Under the pieces are notes generated by a model that had not been told where the DNA came from, did no database searches, and worked only from the letters and a program-made list of their open reading frames with translations. A stretch of DNA of 64,000 nt. Source: Petrocella sp024636985 (lineage in GTDB: Bacteria > Bacillota > Clostridia > Lachnospirales > Vallitaleaceae). The DNA is taken from positions 33,942 to 97,941 of the forward strand of contig JAGXFY010000029.1 in NCBI GenBank assembly GCA_024636985.1, in the 5' to 3' direction. This document shows positions 63,868 to 64,000 of this stretch, piece after piece (positions within the stretch are counted from its first letter, which is position 1; each line of letters opens with the position of its first letter). A program made the position numbers and the translations under genes.

Positions 63868-63950
63868 GGTTAAGGTGTCAAAACTATATAGTTGAACTTT
63901 CACCTACCATGGTGGGTGAATTTAGTGAAACTTAGTTTTGACCCTTTACC
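63868..63950. repeat. TIR element family, copy G
   Basis: GGTTAAGGTGTCAAAACTAT at the left and TAGTTTTGACCCTTTACC at the right form the outer stem; TTCACC...GGTGAA around CCATGG forms an inner one. It sits 40 bp upstream of the kinase start, so it overlaps the promoter region of the Tad-like operon. Confidence 0.8.
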
Positions 63951-64000
63951 ATATTATAGGGAGACCCTCCATAAAATGCAAGAAGTTTTTTGATAATTAA

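Overview
The window looks like a chromosomal segment of a low-GC, anaerobic, spore-lineage Firmicute (Clostridia, probably a Lachnospirales/Vallitalea-type organism). This is inferred from AT-rich coding, strong AGGAGG ribosome sites, a K+-dependent type membrane pyrophosphatase, a class-2 GalT, a stand-alone MurG, HD-GYP and GGDEF signalling proteins, and a gram-positive style Tad locus. About 80% of genes are on the minus strand. There is no rRNA, CRISPR array or prophage.

Layout. 1-12 kb: a cut-off CPBP protease, tRNA-Ser(CGA), a degenerate HD-GYP protein, a membrane ion-pumping pyrophosphatase, a tiny Cys-rich membrane protein, malic enzyme, a ferritin-like protein, a patatin lipase, a Crp/Fnr regulator divergent from a two-gene YdcZ-type exporter, a TerB/DnaJ membrane protein, a flavin reductase and a small DUF3787-like protein. 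12-20 kb: a lipoprotein, two SDR epimerases around an IS110 insertion sequence with a likely bridge RNA, an iron alcohol dehydrogenase translationally overlapping a PAS-GGDEF-HD-GYP protein, and an OmpR-type response regulator. 20-27 kb: mutY, an FAD oxidoreductase with a BFD-type iron-sulfur tail, a HAD phosphatase and a DinG/Rad3-type helicase with a fused nuclease-like domain.

26-32.5 kb is a LacI-controlled beta-glucoside uptake and hydrolysis operon (regulator, binding protein, two permeases, GH1) with three matching operators. 33-43 kb carries phosphoglucomutase, a PEGA protein, an O-antigen-ligase-like protein, cca, manA, an NatAB-type exporter and ridA. 43-48 kb is a complete Leloir operon (regulator-galK-galE-galT), followed by murG on the other strand. 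49-52 kb has a HIT hydrolase, an unusual UDG-flavodoxin-SCP2 fusion and a rhomboid protease. 53-63.8 kb is an eleven-gene Tad/Flp-like pilus or secretion operon that starts with a Ser/Thr kinase fused to a ParA/TadZ-like domain.

The intergenic DNA is the least conventional part. (i) A family of roughly 80-120 bp elements with about 17-bp terminal inverted repeats occurs at 4.85, 8.56, 19.94, 20.06, 28.0, 42.29 and 63.87 kb, including tandem and truncated copies; two truncated copies reach the stop codon of the neighbouring gene. (ii) A roughly 220-nt multi-stem RNA-like element at 32.77-32.99 kb has a second locus at 52.90 kb where all internal stems are missing, consistent with a deletion between TGGA direct repeats. 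(iii) A second folded region lies at 52.60-52.80 kb. The best candidates for something undescribed are the folded RNA element and its deleted copy, and the Tad-like locus with the kinase-ParA fusion.
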